A stretch of DNA of 64,000 nucleotides, taken from NCBI GenBank assembly GCA_023421675.1, contig JAEZTC010000001.1:1-64000 (forward strand). The letters are read 5' to 3'. Position 1 is the stretch's first letter, and every line of letters starts with the position of its first letter. This document shows, piece after piece, positions 1-8,091 of the stretch. A program made the translations under genes and the position numbers. The DNA is from Bacillota bacterium (GTDB lineage Bacteria > Bacillota > Clostridia > Acetivibrionales > JANLFN01). The notes beneath the pieces were generated by a model. That model did no database searches, was not told where the DNA came from, and was given only the letters and a program-made list of their open reading frames with translations.

Positions 1-5
1 AATTT

Positions 6-121
6 TCTGGTGGAAATGACGAGAAGGTCACACCCGTTCCCATACCGAACACGGCAGTTAAGCTTCTCAGTGCCGATGATACTTGGCTGGTGACGGCCCG
101 GTAAAGTAGGTCTCTGCCAGA
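6..121 (+). rRNA. rrf: 5S ribosomal RNA
   Basis: The conserved 5S core CCCGTTCCCATACCGAACAC is present. The ends close as a helix (TCTGG at 6-10 with CCAGA at 117-121), giving about 116 nt, the usual length. It is followed at once by a terminator, so it is probably the last gene of an rRNA operon whose 16S and 23S genes lie left of the window. The exact ends are estimated from the terminal helix. Confidence 0.95.
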
Positions 122-129
122 TTTATATC

Positions 130-165
130 AAAGCCCTGTGAGCACATCACGGGGCTTTGTTTATA
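130..165 (+). terminator. Rho-independent terminator of the rRNA operon
   Basis: An imperfect but strong hairpin, AAAGCCC-T-GTGA pairing with TCAC-G-GGGCTTT around a short loop, is followed by TGTTTATAA. It lies 9 nt after the 5S RNA and separates the rRNA operon from the ribosomal-protein operon. Confidence 0.85.
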
Positions 166-325
166 ATGCTTAGGAAATTATGATTCCACATTAATTAATT
201 AAAAACATTCAACCAAGATACTTAATTTCAAAGAATTTTTATTTATCTAGATATGAAAGCAAAAATTACTTCATTATATATATGCAACAATTTCAAAATA
301 AATATCTCTTCTAATAAAAAACTCC

Positions 326-354
326 TTGCAATTTAAAAAAAATAATATTATAAT
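326..354 (+). promoter_or_regulatory. Sigma-A-type promoter of the S10 operon
   Basis: TTGCAA at 326-331 and a perfect TATAAT at 349-354 are spaced by 17 bp in A/T-rich DNA. This is the only strong promoter seen between the 5S RNA and rpsJ, and predicts a transcript starting near 361. The rest of the gap 163-325 holds no recognisable gene. Confidence 0.7.
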
Positions 355-361
355 ATTGAAT

Positions 362-546
362 GTTGTGACATGGCATACGATGAAGCTGGAGATTGCTATT
401 CTTGGAATAGGTAACTTTGGTGGAGAATGTCCGATTCAAGAAACCGGGCGACAAGTCACTGTACATTTTGCAGCATGCTTATGATTAGACGTGTGTGTAA
501 GTAAGTACAGCCCAGGTTATAGCTGACAAGCTATTTCTGGGTTTTT
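362..546 (+). promoter_or_regulatory. S10-operon leader with terminator-like attenuator
   Basis: About 270 nt of untranslated leader separate the promoter from rpsJ. It ends in a hairpin at 511-541 (CCCAG with CTGGG outside, ATAGCT with AGCTAT inside) followed by five T at 542-546, the form of an intrinsic terminator placed before the first gene. In Firmicutes the S10 operon is known to be controlled by ribosomal protein L4 acting on its leader, so attenuation is likely. Whether this leader matches a described L4-binding RNA was not tested. Confidence 0.6.
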
Positions 547-630
547 AAATAAACTTTTATGAAACACCCGGCATAGTGTACAGAAATTGCTTGTTGTACG
601 TAACAAAAAGAAAATTAAGGAGGTTTATGT

Positions 631-942
631 ATGGCAAACAAACAGAAGATCAGGATCAGACTCAAAGCATTTGATCACCAAATTCTTGACCAGTCAGCTG
701 AAAAGATAGTTGATACAGCGAAGAGGACTGGAGCAAAAGTGTCTGGACCGGTGCCGCTTCCAACTGAAAAGGAAATCATCACTATATTGAGAGCACCTCA
801 CAAATATAAGGATGCTCGTGAACAGTTTGAAGCAAGAACTCACAAGAGATTGATAGATATATTGATGCCAACTTCAAAAACTGTTGATGCTCTTATGAGA
901 TTGGATTTGCCGGCAGGCGTAGATATTGAAATAAAGTTGTAA
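631..942 (+). CDS. rpsJ: 30S ribosomal protein S10
   Basis: First gene of the S10 operon. The 103-residue product has the full S10 length and family signatures (a KIRIRLKAFDHQ start and a GPVPLPTEKE segment). In the 30S head it helps form the tRNA-binding region, and in transcription it is the NusE subunit of antitermination complexes. AAGGAGG ends 7 nt before the ATG. It is followed by an unusually long, folded spacer before rplC. Confidence 0.98.
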   Translation: MANKQKIRIRLKAFDHQILDQSAEKIVDTAKRTGAKVSGPVPLPTEKEIITILRAPHKYKDAREQFEARTHKRLIDILMPTSKTVDALMRLDLPAGVDIEIKL

Positions 943-1045
943 TGACCTGTGAGCAAAGGTTAGCCGTTGGTGCTCATGTAAGCGATAATTTCGCTAGGTC
1001 ATGTTCGTATTTAATTACGAACCAATAACCGAGGGGAAATCCCCT
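942..1045 (+). promoter_or_regulatory. Structured RNA element between rpsJ and rplC
   Basis: The spacer folds by eye into a three-way junction that starts on the rpsJ stop codon. ATGACCT (942-948) pairs with AGGTCAT (996-1002). Inside are GTGAGCA (949-955) with TGCTCAT (971-977) and AGCGA (981-985) with TCGCT (991-995). Two more hairpins follow: GTTCGTA/TACGAAC (1003-1022) and AGGGG/CCCCT (1032-1045), the last just before the rplC ribosome site. No T-tract is present, so this looks like a translational or processing element rather than a terminator. Confidence 0.6.
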
Positions 1046-1070
1046 TACATTATGAGGAGGGAAGTTAGAA

Positions 1071-1709
1071 ATGCAGAAAGCAATATTGGGTAAAAAGATA
1101 GGCATGACTCAGCTTTTTAATGAAGACGGTCTGGCTATTCCTGTAACAGTAATTGAAGCAGGACCATGTACAGTAGTTCAGAAGAAGACTGTTGAAAAAG
1201 ATGGATACAGTGCTGTAAAGATTGGTTACGGTGCAGTTTCTGAAAAAAGATTAAACAAGCCTTTAAAGGGTGAGTTTTCAAAGTTAAAGCTTGCACCTAA
1301 GAAATACCTTAGAGAAGTTAAGCTTGACGATTTTGACAAGTTTGAAATTGGTCAGGAAATCAAGGTTGAAGATATGTTCCAGGCTGGAGACAGAGTGGAC
1401 GTAAGCGGTGTTTCAAAAGGTAAAGGCTTCCAGGGTACAATAAAGAGATATGGACAAAAAGGTGGAGCAGAAACTCACGGTTCAATGTATCATAGAAGAG
1501 TTGGTTCCATGGGTCCTAACACAAGCCCAGGACGTGTATTCAAGGGTAAAAAGCTTCCAGGACACATGGGAGTTGATAATATAACTGTTCAGAACCTTGA
1601 CATCGTAAGAGTGGACGGTGAAAGAAACCTTCTTATAGTAAAGGGTGCCGTTCCAGGAGCCAAGGGAAGTCTGCTGGTAATCAAAAATACCGTTAAGGCA
1701 GGCAAGTAA
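1071..1709 (+). CDS. rplC: 50S ribosomal protein L3
   Basis: The 212-residue product has the L3 opening (KAILGKKIGMTQLF) and the conserved glycine/histidine-rich loop GAETHGSMYHRRVGSMG that reaches the peptidyl-transferase centre. L3 is one of two proteins that nucleate 50S assembly on 23S rRNA. ATG follows AGGAGGG. It sits 128 nt after rpsJ behind the folded spacer and 24 nt before rplD. Confidence 0.98.
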   Translation: MQKAILGKKIGMTQLFNEDGLAIPVTVIEAGPCTVVQKKTVEKDGYSAVKIGYGAVSEKRLNKPLKGEFSKLKLAPKKYLREVKLDDFDKFEIGQEIKVEDMFQAGDRVDVSGVSKGKGFQGTIKRYGQKGGAETHGSMYHRRVGSMGPNTSPGRVFKGKKLPGHMGVDNITVQNLDIVRVDGERNLLIVKGAVPGAKGSLLVIKNTVKAGK

Positions 1710-1733
1710 ACTTTCAGAAGGGAGGAAGCGAGA

Positions 1734-2357
1734 ATGCCAAAAGTTGATTTATATGATATGACCGGTAAAGTAGTAGGAGACATTGAGTTAAATGACAGCA
1801 TATTTGCCGTAGAAGTTAATAAAGAAGTTATGCATCAGGTGGTTTTAAACCAGCTTGCAAATAAAAGACAGGGAACTCAGTCCACCAAGACAAAGAGTGA
1901 AGTTCGTGGCGGAGGAAAGAAACCTTGGAGACAAAAGGGTACAGGTAGGGCAAGACAGGGTAGCATCCGTTCCGCACAGTGGATTAAGGGTGGTATAGTT
2001 CTTGGACCTAAGCCAAGAAGCTACAGTTACACTCTTCCTAAGAAGGTTAAGAGGCTTGCTTTAAAATCAGCTTTAACTTCAAAGGTAGCTGAGAAGGAAA
2101 TCATTGTTCTTGATACTATCACTGTTGAAGAAATCAAGACAAAACAGATAATGAACATGCTTAATAACCTGAAGGTTGATACCAGTGCTTTGATAGTATT
2201 ACCTGCAAAGGACGAAAAGGTTGAAAAGTCCGCAAGAAATATTCCTGGTATAAAGACCGCATTTGTAAATACAATAAACGTTTTTGACATCCTTAAGTAT
2301 GACAAGTTTGTTATTACAAAGGATGCAGTAGAAAAGGTTGAGGAGGTGTACGCATAA
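1734..2357 (+). CDS. rplD: 50S ribosomal protein L4
   Basis: The 207-residue protein shows the L4/L1e features: the long basic loop RGGGKKPWRQKGTGRARQGS that lines the peptide exit tunnel, and a globular C-terminal part. In many bacteria L4 also represses its own operon by binding the mRNA leader, which makes the leader upstream of rpsJ relevant. Its last base is shared with the rplW start (stop TAA over ATG), so the two are translationally coupled. Confidence 0.98.
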   Translation: MPKVDLYDMTGKVVGDIELNDSIFAVEVNKEVMHQVVLNQLANKRQGTQSTKTKSEVRGGGKKPWRQKGTGRARQGSIRSAQWIKGGIVLGPKPRSYSYTLPKKVKRLALKSALTSKVAEKEIIVLDTITVEEIKTKQIMNMLNNLKVDTSALIVLPAKDEKVEKSARNIPGIKTAFVNTINVFDILKYDKFVITKDAVEKVEEVYA

Positions 2358-2710
2358 TGAGACTCGCTGAAGATATCATTATAAAGCCTTATATTACTGA
2401 AAAAAGCAATATTGAAATTGCTGCAGGAAAGTACACCTTTATAGTTGACGTTAAAGCAACAAAGTCTGAAATTAAAAAAGCAGTTGAAGGACTTTTCCAG
2501 GTAAAGGTTCTTAACGTCAATACAGCAAGATATGAAGGCAAGTATAAGAGAATGGGCGCTCACGAAGGCAAGAGACCTGACTGGAAAAAGGCTATTGTTA
2601 AAATAGACCAGAATCCAAAGCCTGTTTCATATCTTACTAAGGGTGGTAAGGTAGTTGCTGAAAACAAGAAGTTCAAAACAAACATCGAGGAGTTTGGTGT
2701 TGCACAATAA
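2357..2710 (+). CDS. rplW: 50S ribosomal protein L23
   Basis: The 117-residue L23 has the typical start (IIIKPYITEKS) and the KRMGAHEGKRPDWKKAIV segment. L23 lies at the tunnel exit and is the docking site for trigger factor (tig, in this window) and SRP. The ATG overlaps the rplD stop by one base. At 117 residues it is somewhat longer than the roughly 95-100 usual, because of a C-terminal tail. Confidence 0.97.
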   Translation: MRLAEDIIIKPYITEKSNIEIAAGKYTFIVDVKATKSEIKKAVEGLFQVKVLNVNTARYEGKYKRMGAHEGKRPDWKKAIVKIDQNPKPVSYLTKGGKVVAENKKFKTNIEEFGVAQ

Positions 2711-2753
2711 GCAATAATGTGTGACCTATCTTTAGAAGGAGTGAGAAGATAAT

Positions 2754-3587
2754 ATGGGAATCAAAAAGTTTAATCCTACTTCTCCCGCTAGAAGGTTCAT
2801 GACAGTATCTTCATTTGAAGAGATCACAAAAAAGGAACCCGAGAAATCCTTATTGGAACCTTTGAATAAGAACGGCGGAAGAAATTCATACGGTAGGATA
2901 ACTGTTCGTCACCAAGGCGGCGGTGCAAAACAGAAATACAGAGTAATAGATTTTAAAAGAGACAAAGATGGAATAAAAGCAAAAGTAGCATCAATAGAGT
3001 ATGATCCGAATAGAACAGCAAACATCGCATTATTAAACTATGTTGATGGTGAAAAAAGATACATTCTTGCACCTGTAGGTTTAAAAGTAGGCGATACTGT
3101 TGAATCCGGTGAAAATGCTGACATCAAGCCGGGTAATGCTCTCCAGTTTACAAATATTCCTGTCGGTACCATTATTCATAACATTGAAATGAAGCCTGGT
3201 AAAGGTGGACAGATGGTAAGATCTGCAGGAAACTCTGCACAGCTTATGGCTAAGGAAGGCGATTATGCACAGGTAAGACTTCCTTCCGGCGAAGTAAGAA
3301 TGGTCAGAATCAATTGTAAAGCAACTATTGGACAGGTTGGAAATATAGATCATGAAAACATTTCTATCGGTAAAGCCGGCAGAAAAAGATGGATGGGTGT
3401 CCGTCCAACAGTTCGAGGCGTCGTTATGAACCCTGTAGACCATCCACATGGTGGTGGTGAAGGTAAGTCGCCAATAGGTAGACCAAGTCCAGTTACACCT
3501 TGGGGTAAACCTACTCTTGGATTTAAGACAAGAAAGAAGAAGAACCAGTCCGATAAATTCATAGTTAAGAGAAGGAATTCGAAATAG
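2754..3587 (+). CDS. rplB: 50S ribosomal protein L2
   Basis: Full-length L2 (277 residues). The conserved NPVDHPHGGGEG motif near residues 224-235 carries the histidine that sits near the peptidyl-transferase centre. The basic ends contact 23S rRNA and bridge B7b. An AAGGAG site precedes the ATG. It keeps the canonical S10-operon order L23-L2-S19. Confidence 0.99.
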   Translation: MGIKKFNPTSPARRFMTVSSFEEITKKEPEKSLLEPLNKNGGRNSYGRITVRHQGGGAKQKYRVIDFKRDKDGIKAKVASIEYDPNRTANIALLNYVDGEKRYILAPVGLKVGDTVESGENADIKPGNALQFTNIPVGTIIHNIEMKPGKGGQMVRSAGNSAQLMAKEGDYAQVRLPSGEVRMVRINCKATIGQVGNIDHENISIGKAGRKRWMGVRPTVRGVVMNPVDHPHGGGEGKSPIGRPSPVTPWGKPTLGFKTRKKKNQSDKFIVKRRNSK

Positions 3588-3629
3588 TGCCGGGTAGTAT
3601 TGGCGGTCGAAAGGAGGACTAAGGGCTAG

Positions 3630-3914
3630 ATGAGTAGATCTATTAAAAAAGGACCATATGTTGAAGAGAAGCTCCTAAAGAGAATAGAGGATATGAACAA
3701 AGTCAATGATAAGAAGGTTTTAAAGACCTGGTCAAGGGCTTCAACAATCTTCCCTCAGATGATTGGACATACAATTGCAGTACATGATGGTAAAAAGCAT
3801 GTACCTGTATATATAACAGAAGAAATGGTTGGTCATAAATTAGGAGAATTTGCTCCAACGAGAACCTTTAAAGGACATGGGCACCATACTGAGAAGTCAA
3901 CATCCTTGAAATAA
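3630..3914 (+). CDS. rpsS: 30S ribosomal protein S19
   Basis: The 94-residue product starts MSRSIKKGPYVEEKLL and ends with the LGEFAPTRTFKGHG signature, both diagnostic for S19, which binds with S13 in the 30S head. The start is preceded by AAAGGAGG. A 74-nt spacer separates it from rplV. Confidence 0.99.
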   Translation: MSRSIKKGPYVEEKLLKRIEDMNKVNDKKVLKTWSRASTIFPQMIGHTIAVHDGKKHVPVYITEEMVGHKLGEFAPTRTFKGHGHHTEKSTSLK

Positions 3915-3988
3915 AGGTGACTCAATTGTATGGAATGTATTTAAGATATGTATAGTGCTTATAACTAGTATGAAAGGAGGAATCCCAG

Positions 3989-4465
3989 TTGGAGAAAAAG
4001 GTTAGATCAAAAGAAGAACTTCTCGAACAGAAAAGTCAAATTCTTGAGACTTTAAATTCTGAACATAGAAAAAGTAAAAAGCCAGAGCTTCTTACAAAGA
4101 AAGAAAGAAAGATACTGGGAGTAGGTAAGGATGAAGGAAAGGCATCTGTAAAGTATGCACGTATCTCATCCAGAAAAGTAAAGATAGTTTTGGATCTTAT
4201 AAAGGGTAAGGGAATAGATGAGGCTTACGGTATCATAAACAATACTCCAAAAGCAGCATCAGAGCTTCTTTATAAGCTTCTCAAATCAGCTGAATCAAAC
4301 GCTGTTAATAACAACAATCTTAATAGAGATGAACTGGTAATTGTAGAAGCATATGCAAACCAGGGTCCTACATTAAAGAGGATTATGCCTAGAGCTCAGG
4401 GTAGAGCAAACAGGATAAGAAAAAGGACCAGCCACGTAACAATGGTATTAAAGGAAAGAAAATAA
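3989..4465 (+). CDS. rplV: 50S ribosomal protein L22 with N-terminal extension
   Basis: The L22 core (KYARISSRKVKIVLDLIKG through the C-terminal RAQGRANRIRKRTSHVTMVL) occupies residues 53-158. The first 50 or so residues are a charged, Lys/Glu-rich extension absent from the usual 110-residue L22. AAAGGAGG 9 nt before the TTG codon supports starting there. L22 extends a beta-hairpin into the exit tunnel and is a site of macrolide effects. The extension is probably solvent exposed; its role is unknown. Confidence 0.95.
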   Translation: MEKKVRSKEELLEQKSQILETLNSEHRKSKKPELLTKKERKILGVGKDEGKASVKYARISSRKVKIVLDLIKGKGIDEAYGIINNTPKAASELLYKLLKSAESNAVNNNNLNRDELVIVEAYANQGPTLKRIMPRAQGRANRIRKRTSHVTMVLKERK

Positions 4466-4485
4466 ACTGAGAAGGAGGTTGGAGA

Positions 4486-5154
4486 ATGGGACAAAAAGTA
4501 AATCCACACGGATTGAGAATCGGAATTATTAAAGACTGGGATACCAAATGGTATGCTGGAAACAAAAACTTTAGCGAATTTCTTGTTGAAGATTTTCAGA
4601 TAAGAAAATATATAAAGAAGAAACTCTACATTGCTGGAGTTGCAAGAATCGAAATTGAAAGAGCAGTTAACAAGATCAAAGTTAACGTTAACACTGCAAA
4701 ACCTGGCCTTGTTATTGGAAAAGGCGGACAGGGAATTGAAGAACTCAGAAAAGAACTTGAAAAAATGACAAGCAAGAGTGTTCTTGTCAACATTTCTGAA
4801 ATTAAGCATCCAGAACTCGATGCTCAGCTTGTTGCAGAAAATATTGCATCACAGCTTGAAAAGAGAATATCTTTCAGAAGAGCAATGAAGCAGGCTATGT
4901 CAAGAACAATGAAACTTGGTGCAAAAGGTATAAAGACTGCTGTAGCAGGAAGACTAGGCGGAGCTGAAATAGCAAGGTCAGAGCATTATCATGAAGGAAC
5001 GATCCCACTCCAAACATTAAGAGCAGATATCGACTACGGATTTGCTGAAGCTGATACAACCTACGGTAAACTGGGTGTAAAGGCTTGGATATATAAGGGT
5101 GAAGTTCTTCCTACTGTCAAGAGAGAGAAGAAGGCGGAAGGAGGAGAAAAATAA
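4486..5154 (+). CDS. rpsC: 30S ribosomal protein S3
   Basis: The 222-residue S3 starts MGQKVNPHGLRIG and has the KH-domain motif VIGKGGQGIEELRKEL around residues 75-90. S3 lies at the mRNA entry channel and takes part in helicase activity of the ribosome. GAAGGAGG precedes the ATG. Its stop shares one base with the rplP start. Confidence 0.99.
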   Translation: MGQKVNPHGLRIGIIKDWDTKWYAGNKNFSEFLVEDFQIRKYIKKKLYIAGVARIEIERAVNKIKVNVNTAKPGLVIGKGGQGIEELRKELEKMTSKSVLVNISEIKHPELDAQLVAENIASQLEKRISFRRAMKQAMSRTMKLGAKGIKTAVAGRLGGAEIARSEHYHEGTIPLQTLRADIDYGFAEADTTYGKLGVKAWIYKGEVLPTVKREKKAEGGEK

Positions 5155-5594
5155 TGTTATTACCCAAGAGAGTTAAACACAGAAAGGTTATGAGAGGTAG
5201 AATGAGAGGTGTAGCTACCAGAGGAAATGTAATTTCCAACGGTCAGTTCGGTCTTCAAGCTCTCGAGCCAGGATGGATAACAAGCAATCAGATTGAAGCA
5301 GCCAGGGTAGCCTTAACACGTTTTATAAAAAGAGGCGGCCAGGTATGGATAAAGATATTCCCGGATAAGCCGGTAACAAAGAAACCAGCTGAAACTCGTA
5401 TGGGTAGCGGTAAAGGTTCACCAGAATACTGGGTAGCTGTTGTTAAACCAGGAAGAGTATTATTCGAGATTGCGGGTGTTCCGGAAGAAACAGCAAGAGA
5501 AGCTTTAAGGCTTGCAATGCATAAACTTCCGTTAAAATGTAAGTTTATCACCCGTGAAGATGGATTGGATGGTGAAGTAAATGAAAGCGAGTGA
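5154..5594 (+). CDS. rplP: 50S ribosomal protein L16
   Basis: L16 (146 residues) opens MLLPKRVKHRKVMRGRMRG and contains the family signature RMGSGKGSPEYWVAVVKPG. It binds near the A-site tRNA elbow and is a late assembly protein. The gene overlaps rpsC by one base and rpmC by 14 bases, so the three are tightly coupled. Confidence 0.99.
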   Translation: MLLPKRVKHRKVMRGRMRGVATRGNVISNGQFGLQALEPGWITSNQIEAARVALTRFIKRGGQVWIKIFPDKPVTKKPAETRMGSGKGSPEYWVAVVKPGRVLFEIAGVPEETAREALRLAMHKLPLKCKFITREDGLDGEVNESE

Positions 5595-5781
5595 GATCAG
5601 AGAAAAGACACAAGCAGAACTCGATAGCGAATTAAAGGGTTTGAAATCCGAATTATTCAAATTAAGATTTCAGCTTGCTACAAATCAACTTGAGAACCCT
5701 ATGAAGCTTAAGGATGTTAAAAAATCCATAGCAAGAGTTCAGACAATCATCAGGGAAAGAGAATTAAAAGGAAATAGCTAA
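5581..5781 (+). CDS. rpmC: 50S ribosomal protein L29
   Basis: This 66-residue two-helix protein has the L29 pattern (MKASEIREKTQAEL, then LKSELFKLRFQLATNQLENP). It sits at the tunnel exit next to L23. The start lies inside the end of rplP. The following 92-nt spacer holds decayed TTGAGAA-type repeats. Confidence 0.98.
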   Translation: MKASEIREKTQAELDSELKGLKSELFKLRFQLATNQLENPMKLKDVKKSIARVQTIIRERELKGNS

Positions 5782-5832
5782 ATCAATTGAGAATTGAGTA
5801 TTAAATCAAGGTCAATAATCAATTTGAGAATG
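5782..5832. repeat. Degenerate TTGAGAA-type intergenic repeat
   Basis: The spacer between rpmC and rpsQ begins with CAATTGAGAATTGAGTATT and later has CAATTTGAGAATG. This matches the 7-bp periodic repeat seen in cleaner form at 21345, 53246 and 53689. It looks like a worn copy. Confidence 0.45.
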
Positions 5833-5873
5833 TTAAAGATATCTCGATATAGTGCGAGAGGAGGTAATCTTAA

Positions 5874-6131
5874 TTGACTGAAAGAAATCTTAGAAAAACA
5901 AGGGTTGGTAAAGTAGTTAGCGACAAAATGGACAAGACAATTGTTGTTGCTATAGAGAACAGTGTTAAGCACCCACTGTATGGAAAGATAGTTAAGAGGA
6001 CTTATAAACTTAAAGCTCATGATGAAAATAATGAGTGTCGCGTAGGCGATAAGGTAAAAGTTGTTGAAACTCGTCCCCTTAGCAAGGAAAAAAGGTGGAG
6101 GCTTGCCGAAATAATCGAAAAAGCTAAGTAG
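5874..6131 (+). CDS. rpsQ: 30S ribosomal protein S17
   Basis: The 85-residue product has the S17 signature RKTRVGKVVSDKMDKTIVVA and an OB-fold pattern. It is a primary 16S rRNA-binding protein. The start is TTG at 5874, chosen because GAGAGGAGG lies about 8 nt upstream and the residues after it match the S17 N-terminus; no ATG fits. Confidence 0.97.
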   Translation: MTERNLRKTRVGKVVSDKMDKTIVVAIENSVKHPLYGKIVKRTYKLKAHDENNECRVGDKVKVVETRPLSKEKRWRLAEIIEKAK

Positions 6132-6155
6132 AATTGTTCGGAAGGAGGTAGCGAT

Positions 6156-6524
6156 ATGATCCAAGTCCAGACTAAATTGAGAGTTGCAGACAATACAGGG
6201 GCTAAGGAATTGATGTGCATAAAGGTACTCGGCGGTTCATGGAGAAAGTATGCCAACATTGGTGACGTAATTGTTGCTTCTGTAAAAAATGCAACACCCG
6301 GTGGTGTTGTAAAAAAAGGCGAAGTTGTAAAGTGCGTTATTGTTAGATCCAGAAAAGGTGTAAGACGCCCTGATGGCTCATATATAAAATTTGACGAAAA
6401 CGCAGCTGTTATCATAAAAGAAGATAAGAACCCAAAAGGTACCCGTATATTTGGGCCTGTTGCAAGGGAATTAAGAGATAAGGATTTTATGAAAATATTG
6501 TCCCTCGCACCAGAAGTACTTTAG
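6156..6524 (+). CDS. rplN: 50S ribosomal protein L14
   Basis: The standard 122-residue L14 starts MIQVQTKLRVADNTGAKELMCIKVLGG. It is among the best conserved ribosomal proteins and forms intersubunit bridges with 16S rRNA. It is also the binding site of the silencing factor RsfS. GAAGGAGG precedes the ATG. Confidence 0.99.
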   Translation: MIQVQTKLRVADNTGAKELMCIKVLGGSWRKYANIGDVIVASVKNATPGGVVKKGEVVKCVIVRSRKGVRRPDGSYIKFDENAAVIIKEDKNPKGTRIFGPVARELRDKDFMKILSLAPEVL

Positions 6525-6540
6525 GGAGGAGGCGGCTAAT

Positions 6541-6882
6541 ATGAAAAAAGTACATGTAAAGCAAGGAGATACAGTGCTCGTTCTTTCAGGTAAAGACAGA
6601 GGAAAGAAGGGTAAGGTACTTAACGTTAATCCTGACGATCAAATGGTTATCGTTGAAGGAATAAATATGTCCACAAAGCATAGAAAACCAAGAAGCAGAT
6701 TCCAAACTGGAGGAATAATCCACCAGGAATCAGCAATAAACAGTGCAAAGGTTATGCTTGTTTGCTCAAGATGCGGTCAACCAACTAAAATTGGTAAAGA
6801 CGTACTTGAAAATGGACAAAAGGCAAGAGTTTGTAAGAAATGTAATGAAGTAATTGATGTTGTTAAAGAAGTGGAAGATTAA
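6541..6882 (+). CDS. rplX: 50S ribosomal protein L24
   Basis: L24 (113 residues) has an N-terminal KOW motif (KQGDTVLVLSGKDRGKKGKV) and an assembly-initiator role on 23S rRNA. The C-terminal part carries two CxxC pairs, CSRCG and CKKC, likely binding zinc. GGGAGGAGG precedes the ATG, 16 nt after rplN. Confidence 0.98.
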   Translation: MKKVHVKQGDTVLVLSGKDRGKKGKVLNVNPDDQMVIVEGINMSTKHRKPRSRFQTGGIIHQESAINSAKVMLVCSRCGQPTKIGKDVLENGQKARVCKKCNEVIDVVKEVED

Positions 6883-6920
6883 TTCGGATTAATAATTCCG
6901 AAAGGAGGTAAGCAGGTTTT

Positions 6921-7463
6921 ATGGCTAGACTGAAAGATAAGTATGTAAGTGAGATTATTCCTGCACTTCAATCAAAATTTAAATATAAAAGTGTAATGGA
7001 AATTCCGAAGCTGGAAAAGGTTGTCATAAACATGGGAGTAGGCGATGCTAAGGAGAATGCTAAAGCTATCGATGCTGCCGTAGGTGATTTGGCAATGATT
7101 TCAGGACAGAAGCCGGTTGTTACCAAAGCAAAGAAGTCGGTTGCTGCTTTCAAGATCAGAGAAGGTATGAACATCGGTTGCAAGGTTACACTCCGTGGAA
7201 GTAGAATGTATGAGTTTGTTGACAAGCTTTTAAATGTTTCACTACCACGTGTAAGAGACTTTAGAGGTGTTTCTGCTAATGCATTTGATGGCAGGGGAAA
7301 TTACTCCCTTGGTATAAAGGAACAGCTGATATTCCCAGAAATTGAAATCGACAAGGTTGAGAAAGTAAGGGGAATGGATATTACCTTTGTTACCACAGCA
7401 AAAAGCGACGAAGAAGCTAGAGAGCTTTTGAAACTGTTTGGTATGCCGTTTAGCCAAGCTTAA
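6921..7463 (+). CDS. rplE: 50S ribosomal protein L5
   Basis: The 180-residue L5 contains the motif EKVVINMGVGDAKENAK and the C-terminal DITFVTTAKSDEEARELL. It binds 5S rRNA in the central protuberance and contacts P-site tRNA. The 16-nt gap to rpsN holds that gene's ribosome site. Confidence 0.99.
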   Translation: MARLKDKYVSEIIPALQSKFKYKSVMEIPKLEKVVINMGVGDAKENAKAIDAAVGDLAMISGQKPVVTKAKKSVAAFKIREGMNIGCKVTLRGSRMYEFVDKLLNVSLPRVRDFRGVSANAFDGRGNYSLGIKEQLIFPEIEIDKVEKVRGMDITFVTTAKSDEEARELLKLFGMPFSQA

Positions 7464-7479
7464 AGGAGGCGATTATTGC

Positions 7480-7665
7480 GTGGCAAAGAAATCAATGATA
7501 ATCAAGCAACAAAGAGAACCGAAGTATAGTACAAGAGCATATAATAGATGCAAACTTTGCGGAAGACCGCATGCATATATTAGAAAATACGGAGTTTGCC
7601 GTTTGTGCTTCAGGATGTTAGCATATAAGGGTCAAATACCGGGTGTTAAAAAGGCTAGTTGGTAA
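7480..7665 (+). CDS. rpsZ: 30S ribosomal protein S14, zinc-binding type Z
   Basis: Starting at GTG 7480, 10 nt after AAAGGAGG, gives the 61-residue length of type Z S14. An upstream in-frame ATG at 7438 would extend into rplE and is unlikely. Four cysteines in two CxxC pairs (CKLCGRPH and CRLCF) make the zinc knuckle. Having only this zinc form here implies zinc-dependent S14 unless a paralogue lies elsewhere. Confidence 0.97.
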   Translation: MAKKSMIIKQQREPKYSTRAYNRCKLCGRPHAYIRKYGVCRLCFRMLAYKGQIPGVKKASW

Positions 7666-7692
7666 AACATTCAGTGGAAGGAGGTTACGTAT

Positions 7693-8091
7693 ATGCAAGT
7701 AACAGACGCTATCGCAGATATGTTGACCAGGATAAGGAATGCCAGTTCTGCTAAGCATGAATCTGTAGATATTCCTGCTTCCAATATGAAGAAAGCGGTT
7801 GCAGACATATTGTTGGAAGAAGGTTATATAAAGGGTTTTGAAGTAATTGAGGATGGTAAGCAGGGTATAATCAGAATGACTCTGAAATATACCACAAATA
7901 AGCAGAATGTTATTTCTGGTATTAAGAAAATCAGTAAACCAGGTTTGAGGGTATATGCCGGTAAGGATGAACTTCCAAAGGTATTGGGCGGATTAGGAAT
8001 CGCAATTCTCTCAACTTCAAAGGGTATAATGACTGATAAGAAAGCAAGAAATCAGGGAGTGGGCGGAGAGATCCTCGCATTCGTATGGTAA
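7693..8091 (+). CDS. rpsH: 30S ribosomal protein S8
   Basis: The 132-residue S8 starts MQVTDAIADMLTRIRNAS and ends with the conserved GVGGEILAFVW. It is a primary 16S rRNA binder, and in E. coli represses the spc operon by binding mRNA. The following spacer is strongly folded (next entry). Confidence 0.99.
   Translation: MQVTDAIADMLTRIRNASSAKHESVDIPASNMKKAVADILLEEGYIKGFEVIEDGKQGIIRMTLKYTTNKQNVISGIKKISKPGLRVYAGKDELPKVLGGLGIAILSTSKGIMTDKKARNQGVGGEILAFVW

Noticed and set aside
2027..2563. 178-codon minus-strand frame opposite rplD and rplW
   Set aside because: It is antisense to two certain ribosomal protein genes, low-complexity and Phe/Ser-rich, with no ribosome site.
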